DNA from: Gnetum montanum
Taxonomy: Eukaryota > Streptophyta > Gnetopsida > Gnetales > Gnetaceae
NCBI GenBank assembly: GCA_015680685.1
Contig: MNCI01023457.1
Location: forward strand, 1,634,627-1,698,626
Direction of reading: 5' to 3'
DNA: 64,000 nt
The notes below the pieces were generated by a model, which saw only the letters and a program-made list of their open reading frames with translations, was not told the origin of the DNA and did no database searches. The translations under genes were made by a program, and so were the position numbers. This document shows positions 34,227-44,436 of this stretch, in pieces. How positions within the stretch are numbered: position 1 is the stretch's first letter; every line of letters begins with the position of its first letter.

Positions 34227-35852
34227 TGTAATGATTGAAAACATCGATGGCTAGAACATCAAGGTCAATGAACACACAACCTAACCCCGAGTCTACACAA
34301 GGGCCTACTGAAGGTTGAAACAGGGTGCCCTGAATAGTCTTTTCAATTGAATAGGGACTTATCAAATGTAACCAAGGTGCAGCATGGTTAGCCATGATGC
34401 TGATGTGAAATAGTGCTATGTGTTCAAGCATTGTCAATGGTGTCAACAATGTTAATGGGGTCAAGAGTAATTAAGTTTTTGGCAAAAACAAGGGTGCCAA
34501 CATGCAAGGACTTCCACCCATGCATAGTTTTAGATGTAGCTATGCAATGAAATGGCAAAAAATTCAAATAAAATGCTAAAAATGCATAGAGGTAGAGAGA
34601 GAGAGAAACAGAACACGACCCCAAATGGCATTGAGCATAGTTAACACCAAAAGGGGTTAGAAGATACATGGTGTACAATAGAAATCATGGAAAATGTTAG
34701 TCTTAGAGATTTCTAGCCATGAAGATTGATGTTCTATCAGGGTATCTGCATCTGTCAGGTTGGTTGCGATAGTGTACCATGGGCTACAGTGTTCTAGTGG
34801 ACTGTGGTGGGTTACGGTGGTCTATAACTTCACCAAGATGCCTCTAGTTCTCTTCTAAGTACTTCTTAGGTTTGCCAATTTGTGAACTCTAAAATTTTCC
34901 AATGCTTCAATTTTTCCAACCCTGCCAACCTTGAAAACATTAAGGGCAAGGGTATTTATAGGTTTAGGTTTAGCGTGAAATGTGGGTTGAATGCCACATG
35001 GCAAAGGGGATAGTTGGGACTATGCTGTTATCCAACTATGCTTTCCATTGAGGCTAATGATGTTGTGACTTGCTATGCTCTACATAACTCTATAAGACTA
35101 TGAAACTATGACTACACTACCAACTACATGTTCATGTGCCAAGAGGACCGCAGGGTACCTGAAAAAATGAAATTTTGAAGAATATGCCCTAGGACTATGC
35201 TCTCCACTATCTTACATGGGATGAAGAATAGTTGCAATTTTAAAAATAAAAGGGGATACAAATAAGATGCATTTTGCTAACTATGCTTGTCGAAGATGAG
35301 CTAGAGATGAGTTGAGTGCTAGTGCTGCATTGTGGAGGCCACCAAAGGTTGTTCTAGCTAACTATGCTTGACAATGCTCTGGACTAGGGGAGAGCATAGT
35401 CCCACACTTAGAAAAATTTTCAGAAAGAGTGGCTATGTGCTAACTATGCTTTACACTAGAGGCAGACTATGCTTCCAACTAGGGTGAGTGTAGTCCCAGC
35501 ACTTGTCAAAGCTTGTGGAAACTGGCTTCTGGTTGACTATGCTCTATGTTGGGAAAGAGTGTAGTCTCAACACTTGGAAAAATCTATGAAAATTAGGCCT
35601 TCATGATGACTACACACTCGACTAACGGCTAACTACACTCTGGGGTAGTGGAGAGCGTAGTATTAGCACTTAGAAAAACTTGCAACTTTTGGCTTCGCAA
35701 TAACACTTATAAAAAAATTGCAAAACTGGCCTTTATGTTGACTACACTCTCCACAAGAGGCTAGCTATGCTCTAGGGAAATGGAGAGCATAGTCTAAACA
35801 CTTAGAAAATTTTGCAGTCGAGACACTGTAGTCCAAATTTGGTGGTGTTTCA
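34227..35852 (-). repeat. 5' LTR of Tat-I
   Basis: 1626 bases, TGAAACACC to CATTACA on the minus strand. U3 hairpin array at about 35180-35820; for example ATGCTCT (35374-35380) and AGAGCAT (35391-35397). TATA box at 34951-34962. It is collinear with 20455-22028 but has insertions near 34300 and 34480. Confidence 0.85.
35180..35820 (-). promoter_or_regulatory. U3 hairpin array of Tat-I 5' LTR
   Basis: Same tandem units as in the other LTR, each with a CTATGCTCT..AGAGCATAG-type inverted repeat and an ACTTAGAAAAATTTGCA spacer. The TATA box lies about 220 bases downstream. Confidence 0.7.
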
Positions 35853-35857
35853 AAGGT
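35853..35857. repeat. Target site duplication AAGGT, right copy
   Basis: Matches 20450-20454. Confidence 0.85.
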
Positions 35858-36770
35858 TGTTGGTCATTTGTTCACCACCTTCAACAACTTCTATTTCTAT
35901 TCTAAAGTTTGACATTGATGATTACCAGCTTGCCATTGTTAAGAAAAGCTTATTCCATAGTTGCTAATAAAGCCTTTAGTTCAAAGGGCTCTTTCTTAAA
36001 CTAATAATGGATCTCTAATGTTCCCAAATCCATTTTACTTTGCGTATGGGAGAGTTGATGATGGAGTTGCTCCATTTCATCCATGTTCTCTATATAGATG
36101 CTTGTGAGGCTCTATGATGGTTCCATGCACATTGTGGACTTAACTTGGCGATCTATTATCAGCCACTAGGTACCTTCTTATTTTGTGACTTTTACATATA
36201 AGAACTTTTGAATAACTGTTGTTTCAACATACTGATTTCATGCTTGGATTGATGTATCTTTGATTGTCCATAGTCTCTACACGTAATTGCACCTTGTATC
36301 ACTATATCCAATGCACGGAATCCTCTTCTTCTCTATCTTGTCAAACTTATTTTTCTTGAAGATTTACAAGGAAAGGTCTTGAATCCCATTTTTGGCATAT
36401 ATAGCACTCAGTCATGCCCTTTTCATAATGATAGAGAAGTACCTCTTACAATTTTTGAAACAATTTTTGAAATGGATTACAAGGAATTTTGCAGGATAAG
36501 ACCACCTATAAATAGTGGTTACAATGTCCTCTACTAATTCCAAAGGGACAGTGATGGACCAATCTACTAGCTCAAGTTTGATCTTTCTCTTCTTCAAAGG
36601 AGGCAAGTTCCAAGTCTTATACATCTCTTTGAAGATTACATTCACCTTAGAACTTAAATCCAATAAAGTCTTACATAGTTCATATTCTGTAATCTATAAA
36701 TAGATGAGGAAACTCCTAAGATCATATCATTTCCTGGGAAGGTTACAAACCTTTATCCAATATGTGACCA
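35858..36770 (-). pseudogene. Protease and linker of element 2
   Basis: Open at 36412-36663: MDLSSKVNVIFKEMYKTWNL, in the place of LLDSGSRVNLISQEMYKAWN of A1, so DSG is replaced by DLS. VPLELVEDIVTTIYRWSYP follows. The linker ends in KEPFELKALLATME and AFLNNGKLVIINVKL just before Tat-I. Same order and spacing as in element 1 and A1. Stops are present; inactive. Confidence 0.75.
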
Positions 36771-39219
36771 TGTGGGTCAACATAATAGTATGGATGTTGG
36801 AGGTCTTTTAGTTTGAAGGCAACTTGATGGTACTTTCAGAAGTAGATGTGGTAGGGTTAACAACCATGGGTGCTTACAAGGATTTTGTGGGATTGTTGAT
36901 TCTAAAGAACAACCTATTATAAGGCTTCTATACAAAACCGCTCAAATAAATTTTTGGCTATAATTCACCACCATCACAACATTTGTTCATTGTGGCTATG
37001 ATAGAGTTTCACCCTCCATAGATGGAGTAGGTGGAAAAGATGTGGTTGTGGCTAATGTTAAAGTTACTAAGGGATGTTGTGGAGGATAAAATAGAAAAGG
37101 AGACTCCCTTCTTATAGCTACTCTATAATATTCTAGAGGGTAGTAATAGTAAGGGAAGGAAGCATGGCTAAAGGAGTCACGCAAGAATACAAGCTATTGG
37201 ATGTAATATCTATAAGGATCTGACTATCAGTAGGAATACTACTACTATGGTGCTAGCATCCCCCATGACTATGGGTGTTGCCACTATTAATATTGCTCCT
37301 AAGGTTAAGAAGGTATTCCACTTGGATAATACATTGGTTGGTGAACTGCATAGGTGCTTGTCATTTTGCAAACTTAGGACTCAATGCATAAACCCCAAAC
37401 TCTAATAAATGTGATAGCATTGGGAAAAATCCTTTATGATGTTTATATTAGTAAATGTCATAGCCATCATCATTTATTTCAGAAGTTACAACCTCTTCAA
37501 CCATTGTAGCTTTACCCTTGTTATGATAATAGCCCTATTCTATATCCTTCTTCCTTCTTTCTTGATCATTACTCCCTTGGTCTTTTTATTTCTCTATAAT
37601 TTTCAAAGCTATTTGGAACTTCTCATCCAAGGAATCCTAAATTTTGTCTACCTTAGCCAATATGTCAATGATAGATTTGTATAGGCAAGGTCTTCCTTTG
37701 CACCACTTCATCAAGTGATGCCTCCCCCATAGAGTCATAGAAATGTACCTCCTTTTTGTGAATGGAGGGGTCCCTATTATACTCTTCTACACTTTCACTC
37801 TTTTTCAACTCTTCTTCTTCTTTAGCCACATGGTCTATCAATCTTTGAATCTAATGGACCTACATCTTAGAAAGTCTTTCCTAGGCATAGATCCCAATGA
37901 TTTTTCTTATCTCATTTCTATGTCCATCTATGAAATGGAAAAGCTATTTCCTTTGGGAGTATCCATGGCCTAGACATCTATGTAACATAGACTAGTACCT
38001 ACCCAAGGTTGCACCCAAGGACTCATGATTTCCCTGCTTCCATCCTTGGATCTATCTCTGCAACTTGGACACTCTAGAGTATGTTTGGCACTTGTCATTA
38101 AAGATCTCTAACATACTACTCCATCAAAAAATGAATTCCAGTTCTAAGAATAGGTACCAGCTTTCTACTCCTTAGTGAATATCCTTGGAAATAATTTCAA
38201 CTTCTACCATTCATTTTCTATATTGTGCAAGGCATAAGCATCATGAAAGACTTGGAGATGATTTTGTGAATCTAAATTATATTCGCCTTCAAACCTAAGG
38301 ATGTTATTCATATCCAACCTCTTAATCTTGTTATTCTTCAAGTGCCTTTTTGGAATTCTTACTACCTTTGAAATGTTATGCATGTTTTTGGTAGCCAAAA
38401 AAGGCTCCTCATAATGATGACCATCATGGTTTGATGGCCCCAATGTCTATGATGGGTCCTACTATGCCTTCAATCTTTATGATGCTATCTCTTCCTAATG
38501 GTTGTCTTTGCCCTTAATCATGATCACCTTGATGAGATCCTTGTTCATTTCTTTCTCATTGTTTATCTCCATCCTAATCTTGGCTATTTCTCCTATTGTC
38601 TCAGCTTTTGTTCCTCCTATCAAAGTTTGAGGATGAAGACGAACAGGATGATGAGAATGAAAAAGGAGAACTAGGGAAATGATGTCTACTAGTTCTCTCC
38701 CTCAATCCCTATCCCAATCCTTATGCTTCTCGTTATCTTTCTTTTGATCATTATCCTTGCCCTTCAATGATTCTCTAGGATTCTTATCTCTTGAGGCCCC
38801 CTAGTCATGAGACCTAGTTTTTCCATCATCAAGGTTCTCCAAAGTTGATCGTAACCTTTGGTTAAGGATATCCTCATCATATAGAGGAGGAGAATCTACG
38901 TATTGGAAGTGGCTAGAAAAGAAACCCTTTCCCTCTTTGGCTATTGCAAGAATAATTAGGTTAGAGTCCTCTTTCTCTTAGAGGCCTCATATCATGCTTC
39001 CATGTGCCAATCTTTCTTTCACTAGGCATTGGTGGGTAGATAGTCTCTATAGGTGTAGTCTTGGACTTCATATTCTAAGTTAAGTGTAGCAATGCCTAGC
39101 CTGATGAGATTGTTCATTAACATGGTGGAAATAGACCAATCTAGAGGCCACACTATGTTGCCTTCCATGTCTCTCTAGTGCATTTATTCATCTTGATGTA
39201 GGATGAAGGTGAAACCTAG
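36771..39219 (-). pseudogene. Gag of element 2, start deleted
   Basis: The minus strand begins inside gag at FTFILHQDE-equivalent sequence (GFTFILHQDE in decayed form), right at the LTR edge; about 290 bases including PBS and the ATG are missing compared with A1. Recognisable blocks: FEGEYNLDSQNHLQVFHDAY (about 38270), LPKDIH..KLKLFP-type sequence (38190), the YSRV.NL..QI and NESLG-type regions (38060), and a Lys/Arg-rich basic tail (37480). Gln/Tyr-rich repeats precede the protease. Same family as A1 and element 1 gag. Confidence 0.75.
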
Positions 39220-40138
39220 TGATGAGCAATGAGTAGTCCCTATGCCCAACCATACAAATCACTAGCATTAATTAAGTGATCTAGTCAAATTCCACAAACT
39301 TTAGCTCTTCAAGTACACTAAGTCTAGGAAGTGAATATCAAGGACACGATCATGTTCTTCCCAGTTTCACTTGTGAATTGCAAAGGTATAGTTAAGTGTC
39401 ACTGAGGATCATGATTTTTATCATTTTAAATTTTTCACTAGATTTTCCTAAATGTTGGAAATAAAGTAAAATTCATATCTAATTAATCTAATAACTAAAT
39501 AACACTTAACTAACCCTAACATAAGCATCCATTCCCACTTTCCATACACATCCTAAACACGTTGCAAAGCTACTAGGTTAGCAAACATTATGTGCTACTA
39601 GGATTACCCAGCATGACATATGGTCTAAGTGGTCATACTTATGTTTGTTATCTAATTAATATTAATTACTTAATTAAAATTTATTAAAGCAAAGTACATA
39701 AATAATAAATGCATAAGAAAAACATTAATCTATTCGAAGTGCTGCAAGGTTTGATCAGAAAAGCTCATCTTTATTACTATTCACACTAAAGTGCTTAGAT
39801 ACATCAATTCTTGAATAAAGATCCATACACTTCTTTGACTCTTATTGCAATCACTCAAAAAATATTCTAATTCTGGATAAAACAAACTATAAGAGCTTTG
39901 CTAAAACTAATGGAAGAATTTCCATAAATGTGATGTGTAGGTGCATATTTATAGGTGATGACAAGGTGCCACATTGATAAGTACCTATCCACATATGTCA
40001 ATAGATACTTGTCAATGTAGCAAACCCTATGTTGATGGATACCTATCAACATAGAAAACCCTACGTCAACAAGATCCCATCAATAGGGTTGCATTAATGG
40101 CATTCCATCAACGTGGCCCAACGACACATGCTTCATCA
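39220..40138 (-). repeat. B-type LTR with internal sequence on both sides
   Basis: 919 bases; minus strand TGATGAAGCATG to GCTCATCA. The TATA box (CTATAAATATG) is near 39944-39955. The right side carries a PPT (TTTAGTCATGGAGGTA on the minus strand), as for a 3' LTR; the left side is gag, as for a 5' LTR but without PBS. Confidence 0.8.
39965..40125 (-). promoter_or_regulatory. Inverted repeats in B-type U3
   Basis: Repeated TTGATAGGTA and TATCAA motifs. ATGTTGAT and its complement ATCAACAT (about 40033-40056) frame an 8-base centre. The array ends about 15 bases before the TATA box. These units differ in sequence from those at 15045-15130. Confidence 0.6.
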
Positions 40139-40420
40139 TACCTCCATGACTAAATGAAAACTCATTTTAGAGTGAATTAAAGGAGAAATAAGTTCATTAC
40201 ATAATTTTGGGAAGGTATGGGATTATTGACTAACTACTAATAGATAAACAAACAAATAATTGACATTGAGTGTCCTAGTGTATGAATTTACAATCATTAC
40301 AAAATTGGGTGTTCATGAAATCAAAATTGAATACCATGACGAAAATTGACAACACAAGCCCTCTAGTGGCTTGAAAATGAGGAAGAAGATTAGAAAATAC
40401 TAGGTGGTAGAGGTTCCTAA
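40139..40420 (-). other. 3' tail and PPT preceding the LTR at 40138
   Basis: The minus strand matches the last 180 bases of the A1 3' region: CATGAACAC, TCAATAATCCCATACCTTCC and the PPT (40139-40154). Confidence 0.75.
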
Positions 40421-42390
40421 GGTGCCAAAGGACCTTCTTTAACTTCTGAAGCATACAGTCATTGATGCAAAGGCTATGGTTATGGTTGTCTTTCTACAGT
40501 TGCAACTACTGGTGGAAGATGGAAGGCATTCAACAATGGCTTCATCTTCTCCTCCTTACTCTGAGGACCATTCATGGTCCATGCTACTTCATTAATGTGG
40601 GCTGAAATAGGAATATCCCATGAATACCAAATTATGAGGAATAGCTCCTTGATGAACTAGCTACAAATTTCTTTCATTCCACATAAAACACCTTAACATC
40701 ATTATATAACTACTAGTAGTCATTCAATCTCTTAGCCAAGTTCTTAAATGTTGATCTTTGATTAGTGAATCGCTCTCTGAAAATGTCAAGTTTCACATTT
40801 GCAACCTTAAGTTTCTACTTGGTCTCTTTATTATGTTTGAACTCTACCTTGTACAACAAGTACGAGCTAACCACTTGCTTCTTCAACTATGATAGTGGCC
40901 TTTCAATAGTTAACATTGTCAAGTTTACATATCGAAGGTTCACAAGCTCCATGTATTTAGTTATTTCCTTGATCTACAGCTCCTTCATGGGAATTTTTGC
41001 TTTGTTGCATTCATTAAGTCCATCAAATATGGGCTACCAAATATCACCTCCTTGCTAGAGTTGCTAGAGAATCTCATTCACATTTGCCTTCACTAGTTGG
41101 ATATGTTTTTCATTGATTTTCTTCTACAAACCAACCTAGTCCTTGTAATGGTCCTTGATCCTCTTAAATTTGAGGTCCTTGTTCTTCTAGATGGAGATCT
41201 CTATTGTAAACCTCTAACAAAGGGCATGCACTTCCTCCATCAAGAGATTTCTAGTTTTTTCTGCTAACCCCCTTAGTTTAGTGTTTATCCTAGCAAGTTT
41301 ATCCTATTGTTGATGAATGAATTTAGACATTTGTTGCTTCTATGCATTAACATTTTGTAGATGATGATTTTCAATGGTTAGAGTTTCATTCTCCTAGCAA
41401 GTATTAAACAAGTCATTTTGAATGTTATACATTATGGCATTGGCCAAGAACTAGCCCAAGAGCACTGACTCCTTAGCATACTTAGCCTCTTTGAGTTTGA
41501 CTTGAAGCTATTGGAAAGCTTCATCTCGTGTAATTACTTAGCTAACTACCATGGGATCAGCAAAGTGAGCTCTTAGTTTGGCAAATTCCATAACCAAGCA
41601 TTAGTTTTCTACTCTAGTTATTTCAAGTTATCCCTCCATGATGATGCACCTACCCCTTGCCTTGAGAAACTTTGACTAGGTAGTAGTGATGATATCTAGA
41701 AGGTCAAAGACATCCCTTACCCAATTCCCACTAGTCAGTCCAATAATTTCTCATGCTAAGCTATACTTAATCTTCCAATTATTACTCCTGCAGATGTCTA
41801 CACATCTACAAGTGCAGTAACATTAGGTATAGATATTGTAGAGGCGTTAAGTGCTTCAACCACTCTATTAGCAACCACTTTAGCTACCGTTTCTTACCCT
41901 TGATGTTGCATCACCAAAATAGTTGTCCCCTCACCCTCCAAATTCATCAAAAAGGTAAAGGCATTCCCAAAGATTTCTAGGAATTACCATGGTGCCTTGC
42001 TCCTTATTGTGCCAGAACTGGTACGTTTCACCTAAGTACTAGGCACCGCATTCAGAGAGGACAAGCCATAAGGGAGGCCCTTTAAGGTGATCCCTAATAG
42101 CCTCAGGAGAAAAATATACAAAATATTCGAAGTTAAGCTCCACAATCACTGCAACAACTATGGACTTCGTATGGATAGCCTGAACAGAGTTGTTGTCCCG
42201 GTTTAGGCGCAGCAGTAGCTCCTCTTTTTACCTGCCCGAACCGTCATGTAGGAGGTTCTTCTTGATGGATTCTAAATGATTGCACCTCCTATTCTACATG
42301 TTGTCTGACAAGGACCCATCTTTCAACTCTCTGAGGTTGTTTCACTTCACCTTGAACAGTACCCTCTCGTTGCGCACGTTTCGGGGCCAT
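40421..42390 (-). pseudogene. Degenerate env-like / coiled-coil ORF
   Basis: From an ATG at 42390 the minus strand reads MAPKRAQREGTVQGEVKQPQ, a basic start of the type seen in the env-like ORF of Athila elements. After a shift come FEYFVYFSPEAIRDHLKGPP and LWLVLSECGA. The second half (41700-40750) is a long helical, Lys/Glu/Gln-rich region, for example KLARINTKLRGLAEKTRNLL and NEKHIQLVKANVNEIL, with coiled-coil spacing. It lies just upstream of the 3' tail, where Athila env-like genes are located. Many stops. No membrane segment could be confirmed. The env-like assignment rests on position and general character only. Confidence 0.5.
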
Positions 42391-42854
42391 CTGCAATCAC
42401 ACGGGCCAAACATTAGTAAGGTTGTTTTTAAAGTTAATTTATACCTTACTACATGCGTTTAATTAAAGATCTTATGTTATCATGTGACCGTGCCCGAAAA
42501 TTATAATAATGGATCCTATGACTTAGGTGGATTTCATTTTAATCTCCCAGTGTACCTAAGTTCCTATGATTTTTGGCACAATTTTTCTAAGTCTTAGTGT
42601 TAATTACCCTAATTGATGTCCTTTGGGTGATGATAAATTTCAAAAAATTTAGGCACTTTTCGGTAAGTGTCTCTCCCCCACGACTAAACCGAACACTCCG
42701 GGTTCAAGTAGGTTCAAACGGGATTAAAATCGGAGCACCAACACACGAGATATGAGTGAAAAAGCAAGGGTCACATAATCACAAGTCGTAGAGAAAAATT
42801 TCAAAAATTTCCCCTATGTAAATGGAAAAATGATGCTAAGTGTTGTAGTGGGGG
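42391..42854 (-). other. Leader between promoter-like block and env-like ORF
   Basis: No coding block. No TGGCGCC-type primer site was found, which argues against this being a simple 5' LTR boundary. Confidence 0.5.
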
Positions 42855-42960
42855 TTCCTATTTATAGGTAAATAGGACGCGATATCGCGTACGGTACATC
42901 GCATATGCGATATCTCGTGGGACACGATATCACGTACACGATATCTCGATCCCACTAATG
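42855..42960 (-). promoter_or_regulatory. Promoter-like block: GATATC palindromes and TATA box
   Basis: On the minus strand GAGATATCG, GTGTACGTGATATCG, GAGATATCGCATATGCGAT and GTACGCGATATCGCG precede a TATA box (CCTATAAATAGG, 42857-42868). Spacing is like that of A-type U3, but the sequence downstream of the TATA box does not match A-type R-U5. The ATG of the env-like ORF is about 470 bases downstream. Confidence 0.55.
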
Positions 42961-43134
42961 TGAGACATAGGAAAATACAAAATTTTTAATGATTTTTCTT
43001 GAAATTAATGTTAACTATTGAGGAAATTAACAAGTATTAATATATTCAAGGGTAATTACATGGATTTGAGAGGCACTCTTAATGATAATGATGTGAACTT
43101 AGCAATAAAAATTTGGCGGTTACAAAAAAAGGGA
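42961..43134. other. Possible LTR start region, unassigned
   Basis: AT-rich; the minus strand has TGTAACCGCC near 43128, a possible LTR start. No duplicate or partner was seen. Confidence 0.3.
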
Positions 43135-44436
43135 ATGTAATGGTACATTGGAACGTTTAAATGATAGAGGGATAATAATGGGGAAAGAAAATTATAAAAA
43201 AATAAGCTGAGGGTAAGAAGTTGTGTGTTTCAGCAAAAGAATTAGTGAAGATTACAAAAAATTACACAAGTGGGTCCTCCCCAAAGCAGTTGTCAACCTA
43301 TAATGCCCTTGTGTAACCACACTTAAAGTGTCCGTGGGCACTAGAAGGGTTAATTGTAATCCGCACTAACTCCACAAAACACACACATGTAAATATCACC
43401 AGAATGAGATAAAAATTCTATGCTACACGGGACACGAGCTACAATTACACGAATAGTGAGATGAGATGAAGTAGAGAAAGGGATCGTAGAGATCGGGACA
43501 TGAGGTAACTGACCCAGGGCACAATGATCCTACGTGTAAAGCGTGATTAATGTGTCATTAACCCATCGTTCCAAGATTAGGACCAAGTCCTTCCTTCTAA
43601 ACATTGACATCACATTGTTTCATCCCATGATGAGCAACTATGAGAGTACCAAAACAACAAGGCGTACGATCACTTGGTGTTTAGTACAAGGGAGGAGTGA
43701 TTTTTGTTTTATGACACTTCCTTTTTCTTTTCTCTTTATTTTTTTTTCACTTTACTGAATCTAGAGAAATCGCCTAGAACAACGTTTGATATGGGTGCAT
43801 GTCTTTCTAGTGGGACCCCCTAGAACAACGTTTGATTTTCGAGTGCCTTTTTTTTTTATTACTCTTACTCCTATTTTTCATTAGATCTACAAGGATCTTA
43901 CTACAACCATATTGCATGATAACTCCCACAGACGTCACCAAAGAGAATCCACAAGTCCCCTTGATGTCACACCCTAATCATTCTCTCTTGGTCCATCCTT
44001 CTTCATTTTGGGTACAATGAACACAAAATTAATTTTAAGTTTTAGAAATTTCAAGAATATCACTGTACCCATGAAGAGACCCTCTTATTTATAGGGTGGA
44101 TGAGTGGATGTAGTGGGCTCACTGTTTCAAATAATTGATCACTCATGACTTAATAACATAAAACATACCTCAACCAACAATCCACATGAGTGTTTTATTC
44201 ATAGATGAGATTACTTACAAAAACATGAAAATACAAACACACAAAAAGATAAAACAAAAAGTTGAAAAATGAAAAAATGAAAAATAAAAAGTTGAAAAAT
44301 TAAAGAAAATGAAAAAAATATTTATTAATCCTGCTTGTTATTGAAATGGGGGATATCCCCCATAACTAAATGATTGAGTATGGAAAGGATTAATAAATGG
44401 GACATAAGGATCCTTGCATATTGGAAGTATTGAAAT
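43135..44436 (-). other. 3' non-coding region of element 3
   Basis: Minus-strand blocks shared with the A1 3' region: the PPT-like GTTATGGGGGATATCCCCCA (44341-44375), a T-rich stretch, GGGTGTGACATCAAGGGGA (about 43965) and GCTTTGGGGAGGACCCACT (about 43280). A direct repeat CCTAGAACAACGTTTGAT is at 43772 and 43820. No pol lies between gag and this region. Confidence 0.7.

Larger units (their letters stand above)
20455..35852 (-). mobile_element. Tat-I: 15.4 kb Tat-lineage element without pol, with antisense ORF
   Basis: Bounded by LTRs 20455-22028 and 34227-35852 and flanked by AAGGT. Minus-strand order: 5' LTR (34227-35852), PBS, leader, gag (33004-31000), protease (30960-30150), tandem repeats (29835-29370), antisense ORF (on the plus strand, 25692-28930), long spacer with a second repeat array, PPT, 3' LTR. 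RT, both RNase H domains and integrase are absent. The gag and protease type, the PBS/PPT and the antisense ORF position fit the plant Tat lineage. The LTRs look roughly one-fifth diverged by eye, so the insertion is old. Confidence 0.85.
17389..39219 (-). mobile_element. Element 2: Athila-lineage element split by Tat-I
   Basis: On the minus strand, gag (39219-36771), protease (36770-36100) and linker (36060-35858), then, across the Tat-I insertion, linker, RT, RNase H and integrase (20449-17740) and a post-integrase tail to about 17389. Removal of 20455-35857 makes the linker collinear with element 1. A B-type LTR abuts gag at 39220, but the PBS and gag start are missing. The 3' LTR is not present; the tail ends near 17389. 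Confidence 0.8.
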
